From Ophioceras dolichostomum (taxonomy: Eukaryota > Ascomycota > Sordariomycetes > Magnaporthales > Ophioceraceae), in assembly GCA_003049485.1 (NCBI GenBank), contig PYST01000134.1, forward strand, positions 34,076 through 98,075: a stretch of 64,000 bases of DNA. Reading direction: 5' to 3'. The notes under the pieces were generated by a model. The model did not search any database. It saw only the letters and a program-made list of their open reading frames with translations, and was not told the origin of the DNA. This document shows, piece after piece, positions 34,580 through 45,474 of this stretch. The position numbers were made by a program, and so were the translations under genes. Positions within the stretch are counted from its first letter, which is position 1; each line of letters opens with the position of its first letter.

Positions 34580-35527
34580 ATGGCCGCCAACAAATTCAAC
34601 CCGGCGAAGGACATCCCCGACCTCTCCGGCAAGGTGATCCTCGTGACCGGCGGCAACATCGGCCTCGGCAAGGAGACTGTCCTCCAGTTCGCCAAGCACA
34701 ACCCCTCCAAGATCTTCCTCTGCGCCCGCACCGAGGCGAAAGCTCGCGGGGCTATCGACGAGATCGCCGCACAGGTCCCCACCGCCGCCTCCGTCATCAC
34801 CTTCGTGGAGCTGGACCTGGCCTCCTTCGACAGCGTCAAGCGCGCCGCTGCATCCGTCACCAGCCAGACCGACAAGCTGCACGTGCTCATCAACAACGCG
34901 GGCATCATGGCCGTGCCCGCCGCCACCACGCGCGACGGCTACGAGATACAGTTCGGGACGAACCACATGGGCCACGCGCTGCTGACGCGTCTCCTGCTGC
35001 CCACTCTCCTCAAGACCGCCGCAGAGGACAAAGCCGCTGCTGGCGTCCGCATCGTCAACGTCTCCTCCGCCGCCGAGGCCTGGGGCCACAAGAACGGACC
35101 CTACCCCTACTCCCAGCTCAAAACCGACATGGCGTCCACCGGCTCATTCGCGCGATACGGCATCTCCAAGCTCGCGAACGTCCACCACGCGCGCGTCCTC
35201 GCGGCGCGGAACCCCTCGCTGACCGTCGTATCCGTGCACCCGGGCACGGTCAACACGAACCTGGGCAGCGGCATGCTGCAGCACTACCCGCGCGTCGCGC
35301 CCGTGCTGCGCCTCGTCGGCGCCGTGCTGCTGTCGGTCGGCGCGTCGTCCGTCGCGCAGGGCGCCAGGAACCAGCTGTGGGCCGCCGCGGGGGAGGGGGT
35401 CGTGTCCGGGGAGCACTATTGGCCGGTCGGCGTGGCGGGGAAGGGGAGCCCTAGCGTGAGGGACGAGAAGATGGCGGAGGAGCTGTGGGAGTGGACGGAG
35501 AAGGAGCTGGATGCTGTCCTTGTGTGA
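34580..35527 (+). CDS. Short-chain dehydrogenase/reductase
   Basis: A single exon of 315 residues starting in good context (CATCATGG). It has a classical SDR fold: VILVTGGNIGLGKETV (residues 19-34) binds the nucleotide, VELDLASFDSV the adenine-side acidic residue, LINNAGIM the structural Asn-Ala-Gly, VNVSSAAEAWG the catalytic serine and YGISKLANVHHARVL the catalytic Tyr/Lys. VVSVHPGTVNTNL follows. FLCARTEAKA after strand 2 has an Arg that favours NADP(H). It resembles fungal retinol-dehydrogenase 12-like enzymes reducing lipophilic carbonyls. It follows the DHCR24-like gene in the same direction, which may be coincidence. Confidence 0.92.
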   Translation: MAANKFNPAKDIPDLSGKVILVTGGNIGLGKETVLQFAKHNPSKIFLCARTEAKARGAIDEIAAQVPTAASVITFVELDLASFDSVKRAAASVTSQTDKLHVLINNAGIMAVPAATTRDGYEIQFGTNHMGHALLTRLLLPTLLKTAAEDKAAAGVRIVNVSSAAEAWGHKNGPYPYSQLKTDMASTGSFARYGISKLANVHHARVLAARNPSLTVVSVHPGTVNTNLGSGMLQHYPRVAPVLRLVGAVLLSVGASSVAQGARNQLWAAAGEGVVSGEHYWPVGVAGKGSPSVRDEKMAEELWEWTEKELDAVLV

Positions 35528-36711
35528 TGGCTCGATGAGGAGGGGCGGGTTGTATTGTGTTATGAAGTCGGGAGGGAGACAGGCTATGGTCTGTGGGCTC
35601 ATGATTCACCCATTCTCTCTATTTCGTGGTGTCTTGGGTGTAATTCCAAGGTGTTTTCTGTCTGGCCTTAGTCTGCCTTATCTCTATTAACGTATGATGC
35701 TTAACATGAAGGCTGATACTTCTTAGAGTGGTATAGTACTTCTTAGTAGCATTCTGCCTGGTATTGATTCTCCATCTGTGCCGTCCAGGTCAGTTTAAGA
35801 ATGCACTGTGAGCCGCTTAGGTATTTAACACAACGTACAGGTCGGCCTACTAGGGAAACGGCTGATCGTATTAAGTAGCTTCTGCCTACCTAATTCATGA
35901 GTACATGACAAGGTTGAAAGATGAAATATGATCTATCAATGCCAAAGGGTTAGGTAGGTATCCTTTGCTCAGAGGCTGTCCTTTCCCTGCCCGTCCAAGA
36001 ACCACCTCGGAGGGTCTCAAGCAGAAAATAGACGAAAAAGATATGTTGACATTGATTCTCAGAGCCTCTTTCTCGGTCATCGATGTTGAAAGATGTAAAG
36101 ACGTGGAGTCTTTAAAAAGCAGGCGATAAGCGGGAATTTCAGCAGAATCCCCACCTCGCCCACAGGAGAAGGGAAATGTTAATAATACACAACTGGATAA
36201 CTGGCAGAAGCCTGCAGTAACCATTGTACATCAAAGCAGGAATACAAAGCGACGAAACCAACGAACCAATGACTCAAATTCCAGTGTGCTATCCTGACCC
36301 CCACAAGCTCGATGGTCATGCTGCAGAACCTAACCGACGCCTGGCGGTCTCTAAATCCCAGATACCTGTCCCCTAGATTGCTAGAATCTAAACAGAGAGG
36401 TGAGAGGAGATCCAGCCGGTTACCAGATGGAGTCTTATTACAGACTAGCGAGTCGGGATGAGGAGGAGAACGTGAAGACCTCAAAATGCACAGAAAGAGC
36501 GGACGGTAAAGCAAAAGTTAGATCCGGAAACCAAAGAAATAATAAGAGAGACTGAAAGACAAAGAAAATCTTCATGCTGACAGCAGAGTGTTTATCAGCC
36601 TGTGTAATTAGCGATCCAGAAATCCGAGGCAGTGCCAACCCCCTCCTCTCATGTGCTTCCAATCTTCAGGGGTCGTCGTCAGTCACATGGCTCATATACC
36701 ACCTTTGCTCT
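35528..36711. other. Intergenic between convergent genes
   Basis: 1.2 kb with no credible gene. Base composition is more AT-rich than the flanking genes. Confidence 0.6.
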
Positions 36712-39700
36712 TCACTGCCGCTGGCCGGGTCCACCAGGGTGGTTACCGGGGTGGTTACCAGGCAGGAAATGGCGAGGATCGACCGGGTTTGTGACGGACT
36801 CTGCCAACAGCGACGGGTCGAGGAGACCCTCATCCAACAACGCCTGGCTGTTAGACATGTGGAGCATAGCGGCGGCTTGGGCACCATTGATCATTGGGAC
36901 ACCCGTACCACCCAAGCCGGCCATGGCGGTGGACATGAGCATGTTAGACCCGAACATCTGCCCGGCCGGGGCGGCTGGTGACATCATCCCAACAGTTGTC
37001 GCCATGCCTGCCATGCTGACCGGCACCGAGGGATTGGGCAGGACTTGGGACATTCTCCCGCGAGGCACCCTCATTCCTGCCACGCTGGCTGCACCCAAGT
37101 GATTGGCTCCTGGGGGCATTACCACGCGGGATGCCCCCACGCTTCCCATGGCGACAGCCCCGTACATGTTAGGGGCGTGCATCGGCGAGCTAACGGTGTT
37201 TGCATTGGCGTTGGCGAGTACAGCCGGGCTCACGAGTCCAGTGTGGTCGATGAAGGGGTTTGCCGGGGGAACTATGAGCGGAGGGCTGGGGACCGAGCTA
37301 TACACTGACCGCGAATCAGATCTAGCGGTGGTTCCCATGGTCGCAGTGTTGGTGCTATTGGTCCGGCTGCGAGCGACCGGAGTCATGGGCCCACGAGCGG
37401 GCATGCCAGGATGAACGCCAGCGGGCACGCTGTTTCTGGGAGTTGGGCTTTGGGCCAAAGTCGGCGCAGGCTCACGCGTACGTGATGATGGCGTGACCAA
37501 GCGTCCACGACCTCTTCCGCCGCTTCCGCTTCCGCTTCCGCTTCCGCTTCCGCTTCCGACTCCGAACCCGCTTCCGCCGTTGCCACGTCCCATAGCAGAG
37601 CTATTGCCATTGCCCGGCACGCCGCCGTGGGCCGCCGCTTTCGCCCGTGAAAACGCCGCATAGTCATGTGTTAATCGGACAGCAGCGTGCCCGAAGTCTT
37701 CATACGACGTGAAGCTGAGAGTCCCGTAGCTGCCGGAGGAGGGCAATTCAAAATTGTGGAAGTGGTCTGCACCTCTGATGTCGCAGGTCCGATGGGGCTC
37801 AGTGCGCAACTGAACAGGTGCAGCGTTCGTGCAAAATCTGATCGAGTCGCTGTAGTTGGGTTGGGAATCGGCTTGGGGATTGGCTTTGTTCACGTCCTCG
37901 CTCTTCGCGGCTATGGCGGTGTTTTGCTCGTGCTTCTTGAGCATCAACTCGATCACCTCTGCGTCCGAGAGTGCGGGCTTGTTGCCTTCGCCCCCCTGAT
38001 CTCTCGACACGAGGTACTGACGGATCTCCTCGATGGTCGGCGGGGCGATCAGCGGCCTGCCGGACCGTGAGTTGCGCCAGTTCTCGTTCTTGGCCGTGAT
38101 CTGTAGGGACCTCATCAGGTGCAGGCTGAAGGCTTCCGCGATGGGCTCGAGGTTGAAGCTGCTGATGTACACTTCCCCATCGTCTGCCAGCTCATGATTC
38201 ACCATTTTAGCGCCGAAAGGCCCCACGACATAAGAATCAAAGGATTCTGCGCTTAAACCGGCGGCAGTGCTAAGCGAAGCGTCTATCGGGTTGTCGTCAA
38301 CGGCCTCGTCGGATTCTGCGAAAGACGCCTCCTGATCAGAAGGATCGGCGATGGCGTCGATGGGCCCAGCGGTGGTTCTCGGACCAGACAACTCTCCACC
38401 TGGTCGATGCCGGCATCGCTTCTTCGCGCGAGGGCCGAGCTCGTGCTGTTGATGCAGTAGGGCGGGCGACGTGTGAGGCGCCTGAGCTGTGCGAGGCACG
38501 ACGCCGCTCTGACTGAGAATGCAGCCAACCGAGCTGTTGACTGCCCCGAGATCCGACATGCGGTCGGCTCCCATGGTCGGCGAGAACATGGGAGTCGTGG
38601 AATCTGTGGGGCTTCGATTTCGGTTTATACGAGCGCTCTGAGGAGTGGTCTGATGAGAAACGAATGCCATACTGCCCTGCGCGAGGGCTCTTGGGTGACC
38701 TGCGGTAGTGGCGACCGGCATTGATGATGGGGGAAGCGTCGAGGATGTGAGGCGCAGGAGGTCATGGTTATTGTCAACCATATCAGGGGTTAGTCCGACC
38801 CCAGCTCCAGCTAAATACCAGTCAGCGATTACTTTCTTGAAAACAAACACGCCACGGCGGAGAGAAATAATGCTCTCTTGTGCCGCAACGATGGCGGGCG
38901 AGCAAGACGGAGCGATAGGCCAGCGGTTGACTCGAACGTACCATTTGGGAAGCTGGCGGGATTCAAGGACTGGCACGCGGCGAGAGACTGCATCAGTGAC
39001 GGAGTGGCAAAAGTAATCTGCGTTGGCAATGAAGCCTGCGTCGAGGTGGGAATAGAAGCATTCTGGTGCAGTGCGCCGATAGAGCTGGGTTGCGACACTC
39101 GAAATTGGTTTGGGTTGGGCGTCGTGGGCTGGCCGGAAGCGGCCGCTCCCGGGCGACTGCCCCCTCCCTGTGTGGCTTTAGCTCCGGCGCGCATGACTAC
39201 CATCTGGTCTTTGGGGCGCGTCGGTGACGATATAGAGAATGGGGGAGTCTGGCTTTGGTGGCCTTGCTTGGTGTCTGATGAGGGAGGGGATCCGACGGGA
39301 GCGGGCTGCGAAGAGAGGTAAAGAAGGGTCAGTACGAGGAGGAGCTGGGGCCAGACTCGAGGAAATCATTTATACGTAGGCTGTTGACGGAAAGTTAGAA
39401 TAGATAAAGTTGGATGACAGCGGTACATACGTGTACGGTTGAAGTGGAGTCTTGTTCTTCGACGGCCTCCGTTGAAGCTGCACTCTTCTCCTCGACCTTT
39501 AGCTTTTTTGATGGGGGCATTTTACTCTTATCTCTAGCCTTCTTCAGAACAGGCGGCGGAGGTGAGGCGACTGGAGCCGGACTGCTGGTTCTGAGGCTTT
39601 CCTTGGACGACCTCTTCCGCCTGCAGACGACAGATGTTAGAATCGATGCGTTGAAGCCCTCGGCCTGCTCGTGGCCACGGAAGGGCTCAGGTCGTAAGGC

Positions 39701-39990
39701 ACAAAACGAGGTTGGCGTTAGATTGAGGGGCGATGAGCGCGTTGGCTGAACGAAGGTTTCAATGTGGGCGTTTGAAGTATGGAAGATGGGGGTTCTGTTA
39801 AGTAACGCATGCGGGAACACTGTACTCACAAGACAGACGACTTGAGGTACTTGTACTGGCCCATCTGGAAAGTCTCGTCATTGTACCTAGCTTGGAAATC
39901 GCGGATCAACTCGTCGGGAGACGACACGCCAAGCCGCGTCTCGAAGAAATCTCGCTGATCTTGTGTGTATCTCCTCGTGGTCGGCGCCAT
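36712..39990 (-). CDS. Large low-complexity protein with helix-turn-helix-like N terminus, function unknown
   Basis: Proposed exons are 39990-39830, 39620-39431, 39305-39201 and 39156-36712, giving 966 residues with phases kept. The N terminus (TTRRYTQDQRDFFETRLGV then DELIRDFQARYNDETFQMGQ) looks helical and could be a small DNA-binding or interaction domain. A basic, nuclear-localisation-like stretch KMPPSKKLKVEEK follows. The best conserved-looking part is coded just after intron 3: QLYRRTAPECFYSHLDAG, then QLPKWYVRVNRWPIAPSC and RRGVFVFKKVIADWYLAG. The rest is Ser/Pro/Gly-rich with a GSGS repeat. Intron 3 is only 44 nt, and a second open frame overlaps this junction, so the model there is less certain. 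I do not recognise the family; a nuclear role is a guess. Confidence 0.65.
37521..37557. repeat. CTTCCG hexanucleotide repeat coding Ser-Gly
   Basis: About six tandem CTTCCG units lie in the coding sequence and read GSGSGSGSGSGSG on the minus strand. The repeat is in frame, so length variation would only change the linker. Confidence 0.85.
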
Positions 39991-41598
39991 CTTGTCGCGG
40001 TGGGCCGGGACTGACGTTGTGGGCGCGTCAATGAATCGTCGAGCCAGCAAGCTGCATTACGTGATGGTAATATTGAAGTCAGTACTAGATGCGTAAGACA
40101 GGAGGTATATGAGGTTTCGAACCCGACGTATCGTAAACACGTTCAGCACCTGTGGGGACGTGGCTTGGACTGGCATACCTGGGTTAGCAAATAGCAGCGC
40201 GAGTTACTCGCGTGATAGAGTGATGCGAGTAGTGGTGAGCGAGGGAGTTAAATGGGGAGGTGGAAGGAGAATGGTTTAAATGGGCTTGCGGAAGGTATTG
40301 AGGCGATGGAATGCTGGGGGTGAAGATGAGCACCGGTGCGCGCAGATCGACAGAAAGAGCTGGCTCACGAAGCAGACATATATCGCAGGAATTGACCTCG
40401 GCGACCATGTCAGGAAAGGTACACTCTTAGTGTCGCGTGGGAGCACGATGTGACTGAGGACGCGGAAAATCGATAATCAGTCAGTCTAATCTCGATATTC
40501 ACTGATCAGATGGAACATGCGCTTCCAATGTTGACACCGGCATCTGTGTGCATCTGGATGCTTATCTCATGACAATTTGAACATCGGTGGGCAAGGACAA
40601 AGGGCTCATATTGGAGGACCAACGGAGAGAAAGAGCGAACAGGCGGTGCCTGCTCTCATTTAGTAGGGGGAAAAAAATCAAATCAAGCTCACCATGCGAA
40701 GAGCAAACGAAACTTGCATCGGCATCTAACCAGTGAAATTCGCGAGACGTTCGGCACGGTAACGGCGAATACAGATATGACTCGGGACAAATTGCAACGA
40801 CACTGAATGGTCGGGGAATAGGCCTAGGATTTGTATTTCTATGCTGTCGCCTCGCTTCGTCGGGGAAGTATCCCTTGCAGCCTTACCTAAGCTGCTCTGG
40901 TAGCTATTGGGTGCATCCAGTTAGCTCCATTTAGAGGCATCGAGTTCCCAGGAGCAAGCAACGCCCGACACAGATGCGGATGGTGACTATCGCCTTCGAT
41001 TTGGTCGACTGGCCGGCAGGGCTTGGCCCTTGCCCGCCAGTTCGCCCGCTCACATCACAGTGAGTCGCCCTGGCTGTCACCCGGTCTGCCACGGCGCCAA
41101 CGATGCACTCCTTGCCCCTGAGGCGGTTGGAAGAAGTTTCCCAACGATCATCTCGTGTTCCCAGTATGAGAGGCCAGCCTGGATGGGTGCATCCCTACTG
41201 CCCTGAGTTTCTGAGGCTAACTGAGCAGGTAGTTGAAAACGCTCCTCATTGAGGTGGACTCTCCTGCTCTGCACAGCCGCTCGCCCATGGAGTCGAGAGA
41301 CACGCCCGCAATGTGTCTGCATGGCAAATCCACCCACACAGTCCTGCCCTGGCGTCGTCGAGACCAGCGAGGCAAAAATAGCATCATGTCACCCGACGAG
41401 CTCAAAGGACGGTTGAATGTGACTAATCATTGAGTATCCTCGATGCTCTAAGGGGGCTTTCTCGAAGTGAAGAGCCACTGCGAGGTCAACAACTGAGAAT
41501 TGCACGACGTCAATACCTAAGGACCTAGGTGCTTGCCTTTCGTTTTGCCCCATCCCTATCAATTCCACGTGGGATTTTCAGGCGAACGTTCAAGGCTA
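39991..41598. other. Intergenic: 5' flank of low-complexity protein gene
   Basis: 1.6 kb with no credible gene. Short open frames on both strands have no family features. It must hold the promoter of the leftward gene and the 3' flank of the secreted-protein gene. Confidence 0.55.
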
Positions 41599-42643
41599 TC
41601 ACGCGTCCAGGTCACTCATAAGCTTGCCGTCCCTCCTCGACGTGCCGCGAACAGCTTGCATCAGAGCCCGCTTCGCACCAGCAGCCTGGTTCGGACACTC
41701 GCCGGCGGCCGCCTCGGGCTGGCAATACGGGCCCGGGCAGCAGGTGTTGCCATTAGCCATGCATTTCTGGCCGGAGGGACAGTCGGCGTTCCGTGAGCAG
41801 GCCGGATATGCGTCACACCCGTGGACGGGCGACTGGAAGCAGACGCCGTTGCCTGAGAATTGAGTGGCAAAGCGAGATGTCGTTAGTGAGACAAGGTATT
41901 AGGGCTACTGAAGGGGGGTACTTGGGTTATGATCAGGATGGAGTGGGGAGGGGAAGAAGATAAGTACCTTCAACGTCTGCGCCACAGTCACAGCGATCCT
42001 CAGACGAAGCACACTGCGGCCGCGAGCGGCAGCCTTTGGGTACAGCGCCGGCACAGCGGGTCGGCACTGCCGTGTCAGTGGCGGTTACGGTTGCCTGGTC
42101 CAGCGTCGTCGTCTGGAAGGTGGTTGGACCCGGGACCGTCGTCACGCTTTCGAAGATGCCCCAGCAGCTGCAAGCAGACTTGTAAGCAGACGCGCCCGCA
42201 CAGGGGGACGCGTACGCCGGGATCGCGGTTGGGACCACGGTCACGGCGGCTCGGGGCCCGAGGGCTCTGGGTTGGTCCTGCTGCTGCTGCTGATCGCGCC
42301 GATAGACCCATCTGCCTGTGGTTGACACTGTCGTGGTGACAGGCTCGGGAGTGACCGTAACCATGACGGTTCTAGGGAAAGGGAGGGTATGGATGTTAGT
42401 GAGGGTGCGGATCAGGGGCGAGGAGGAGGGGCGACGTTTCGTGGGGACATACATGGTATCCGCGATCACCGTCGTGAGCTGGAAGCTAGAGCAGTCTGCT
42501 GAGCGGGAGGGGACACTTGGGGTCTTCCCCTCGCGGGTGCCGGTCACGGCGCGTGCGCAGTTGTTCGCATCACAACCGCCGTTGGTCCCGAGCACTGCAC
42601 CCGCCGTGGAGAGGAGCAGAACAGCGATCGCCGTGGACTGCAT
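41599..42643 (-). CDS. Cysteine-rich secreted protein
   Basis: Three exons (42643-42453, 42371-41968, 41852-41599) join in phase to 282 residues. A signal peptide (MQSTAIAVLLLSTAGAVLG) precedes NGGCDANNCARAVTGTR, a short start shared by many fungal secreted proteins. A Thr/Val-rich stalk (MVTVTPEPVTTTVST, TVPGPTTFQTTTLDQATVT) resembles O-glycosylated linkers. Two cysteine clusters follow: one around CAGASAYKSACSCWG, and a C-terminal one with CSRNADCPSGQKCM and NTCCPGPYC. The last resembles small disulfide-knot domains. There is no GPI signal at the end. Intron 1 is 81 nt with no stop in frame, so retention would add 27 residues. It is probably exported to the cell wall or medium; function unknown. 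Confidence 0.85.
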
Positions 42644-43924
42644 GTTGAAAGTTGGAGTGGCAGAGGGGTTAGGAAGAGGTGGAAGGTTGGTCGATGATTC
42701 TACGGCTCATGAAGCACGTTGAAGACACAACAAGCTCTCCCCCTTTTGGAGCCGCCGACACTGGCAATATTTATAGACAGCCGGGACTGATGAGAGTCCA
42801 GGGGGCTCTCCCTTCCATGCACGGGGCAACAGGTACATTCGGTCAATTAAGACGATGGACCCGACGGTCTGGCCGACGACCCTCCCTGCTCTGACAATCG
42901 CAAGGGGGCCAAGGAACCGTTGCCGAGGCCTCGTGCCCAATGTGTGCATCGTGGCCCTCGATGAGAGATGATAAAAAAGATCTCAGCTCGGATCCCTCCC
43001 TCGTCTCTCTGTCCCAATGCGACGTTTATACTTCGTATTACATCAATAGTCTTTCGAATTTCTGGGATTAGGGCTAGATCTTTACCCCTGACCGTGGCAT
43101 TCAGCTGTCATCACGTTGTCAGATTTGGCTGGGTTCGACGCACGTTTGCAGCTGGGATTCTGGGGTCGCTTCCGATCTAACGGCCAGGGAGTTTCTCATT
43201 CGCCGACGGCGGCGCCGCTGCCCCGATGTAGCGTTGCCGATGCAACATCAAGCCACAGTCCGGGAATGGCGTCCTGCAGGCCGTTGGGTTCTTTGGGACC
43301 TGGACCTGCGCATTCAACAGCCAGTAACGCTTGACTGCAGCCCTGCAAAGCTACCTAAGTTGTAATATGTAGTTGATGTATTGATGGGGCCAACCAGGAC
43401 AGTCAAGCGCTCAAGGAGGCGGTCAGTCATGCAACACAGGTTCTTCGATGCACTGCCCCCTCTTTCTTCCTGACAACTCTCTTCCTCTCACGGACCTATA
43501 TCTCCGCAGCAGCGAAAATGGGGGCCGAAGCGGCTCTTGTTCGTTTTTTCCGACGACCTTGTTCTTTACATAACAACGGCCGGAATGTCGGGTCTTTTCG
43601 ATCGAGTTCCGAACATCTCCGCCACCTCTCTCCATCTGCTCAACGTGGTGCCTCTCGGGCGTCTCTTCCAGGTCTGCATGAATATGGCGTGTAAGTAATT
43701 GTTTCATGTATTTAAGGCTGATTGTTCGGAATGCCTTCAAGCTTTCTAGCTATGGTTTCCTCCGGTTTCCTTACAGTCGTATGCTGTGTCCAAAAATGTC
43801 TCCAGCCACAGTGAGGTTTTTATCATTAATTACTAGTGGTCTGCGTCCCTGCGTCCGTCAAGCAGGTGATCAAAAAGTTGAGTTGATTCTTGCGTTCCAT
43901 CTTGTTACTTGGTATAGCCATGGA
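42644..43924. other. Intergenic: promoter of secreted protein, 3' flank of NmrA-like gene
   Basis: 1.3 kb with no credible gene or repeat. Confidence 0.55.
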
Positions 43925-44907
43925 TTATGGCGTCTTCTTCCTTGTCCCTCGAAGGACCTCGCGGCCTTTTTGTACCATCCGGTCGTTTTCGATAAATATC
44001 CCCTCTTCGTCCCCATGGACAGCCAGGTCGGCCATGTAGGCGCCTAGCTCCTCCGCTCGGATCGACCAGTCGTTCCCCATCACCAGTCCTAGCACGCTCG
44101 TCGACACGGAGTCTCTCGGCAGGACGCCTCCTGGTCTGACTATAAAGATCTCCAGAAGATTCCTGTGTCTCTCCAAAAAGCGAACTGCTTCGCCCTCGAA
44201 TGCCTCCTGTTTGTGAAGTAAAGATGCAGAAGTTGGTAGTTGCTGGTAAGCGTTTGGTACTTATTATGCTGGTGGGATATGACGGGAAATGGAGAGAGTG
44301 AACAGCTGCAGAGGGTGGACGACGCTACGTCGACTATAATAAGGTGCTTATTGCGTACCTTGATCTTGCATGCACCAGGGCTCAGCCTGAGAGTCTTGGT
44401 GTGATCCTGCTCGGTCAGTTGCCCGCTCACGTGGATATATCTGAATCGGGATGACCTGGGGCAATCCCTGGACGCAAGGACCAGGGCGAAGGACTCGAGG
44501 AATGTGAGAGGATATTGAAAGTTGACTGTGGTGTCGCCATCTAGTGTTCCCATAGCCCTAGAGAATTGAAAGGTGGTCAGCAGGCTGGATACATGCATGT
44601 ACCAGGTGGCGTGACCGGAATGCTATGTTGCCGTGAAGGACACCTATATAGGGCAATGCGAGGGACGAATGCCGCCCCTAACTTACCATATCATAGCATC
44701 AGAATCCCTAATAACTTCGAGGAGATGAGCAGGCCACTGGCCAAACTCTTCAACAATCACGTTGGCGAGTTTCTTGTTTCTTGAAATCTCCCCCTGGAGT
44801 TCGCGTCGTGACAATGAGACCACAGATGTGACAGCTGGGTCCTGGAGGCAATGCCTCAGGACTTCACTGCCGATCGTTCCAGTGACCCCTGTGATAAGTA
44901 TCTTCAT
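43925..44907 (-). CDS. NAD(P)-binding protein (NmrA/epimerase-like)
   Basis: Three exons (44907-44687, 44557-44359, 44206-43925) join in phase to 233 residues. MKILITGVTGTIGSEVLRHC is an N-terminal Rossmann strand with GxxGxxG. SVVSLSRREL follows as the second strand. The first junction restores AMIWAMGTLDGD, where 'W.LGT.DG' is usual for these small fungal NAD(P)-binding proteins. FRYIHVSGQLTEQD is the strand 5 region, and EIFIVRPGGVLPRD the strand 6 'RPG' block. No Tyr-x3-Lys pair is seen, so it may be a sensor or an atypical reductase rather than a standard SDR. Two CCG/CGG inverted elements lie 260-330 bp upstream and may control it. Confidence 0.85.
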
Positions 44908-45474
44908 TGTGTTTCGGTGGGATGAGAGTTGTTCCCTATTCTATCATTCGGCTTTGCTGAAGTGGATGAGCAGCTGCGGGGTATTATAGTACAGAAAATA
45001 AGGCATTGTATTAGGCCAGTCAAAGGCTGCGGGGGATGTGAATGAACTCTCAAGGCCATGAAGAGCCCCTAAGGAGGCCAGCCACTGGCTTCGAGTGCTA
45101 TTTAATCACCCGTGATCAAGGTGCGGCTCCACGCCCGTTACCGTCCAGCTGGGCCTCCAACGGTGGGACAAGTCCGAGATGTCTCGGACTCTGGCGGCCC
45201 CAAAAAAACCGCGCAAGGGTCCGTGACCGGACACCCTTCAGCAAACTTTACAGCACTCGCCTCTGGGTGGGCTCTCAGTGCTCCCTCCCACACAAGCACC
45301 CCCATGATCCATGATCGGTCCACATTCCAAAGAGCCCGATATTATGAATGGTAGCTGGGCATGCGCGCGTCGCCTCATTGGAGAGAAAGTCGGGCCTTGC
45401 AGCGCAGCCCCTGATTGTCACCCTCTTGATTGATGAAAGATGTTACCGCAACCCCCCACAATCGCGACGTCTGC
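44908..45474. promoter_or_regulatory. Promoter of NmrA-like gene and 3' flank of DUF3429 gene
   Basis: No gene is present. It contains a 20-nt palindrome at 45171-45190 and a second CCG-N4-CGG element at 45221-45230. Confidence 0.6.
45171..45190. promoter_or_regulatory. Perfect palindrome with CCG-N8-CGG core
   Basis: AGTCCGAGA and its reverse complement TCTCGGACT are separated by TG. The core reads CCG, eight bases, CGG, the kind of inverted CGG pair that Zn2Cys6 dimers bind. It is about 265 bp upstream of the NmrA-like start codon. Confidence 0.5.

Noticed and set aside
40184..40408. 74-codon minus-strand frame upstream of the low-complexity protein
   Set aside because: It lies in the probable 5' flank, is Ser/His/Pro-rich, and cannot be joined in phase with good splice sites that I could see.
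43423..43740. 105-codon minus-strand frame in a promoter gap
   Set aside because: Composition is Arg/Glu-rich without recognisable motif or splice context; probably chance.
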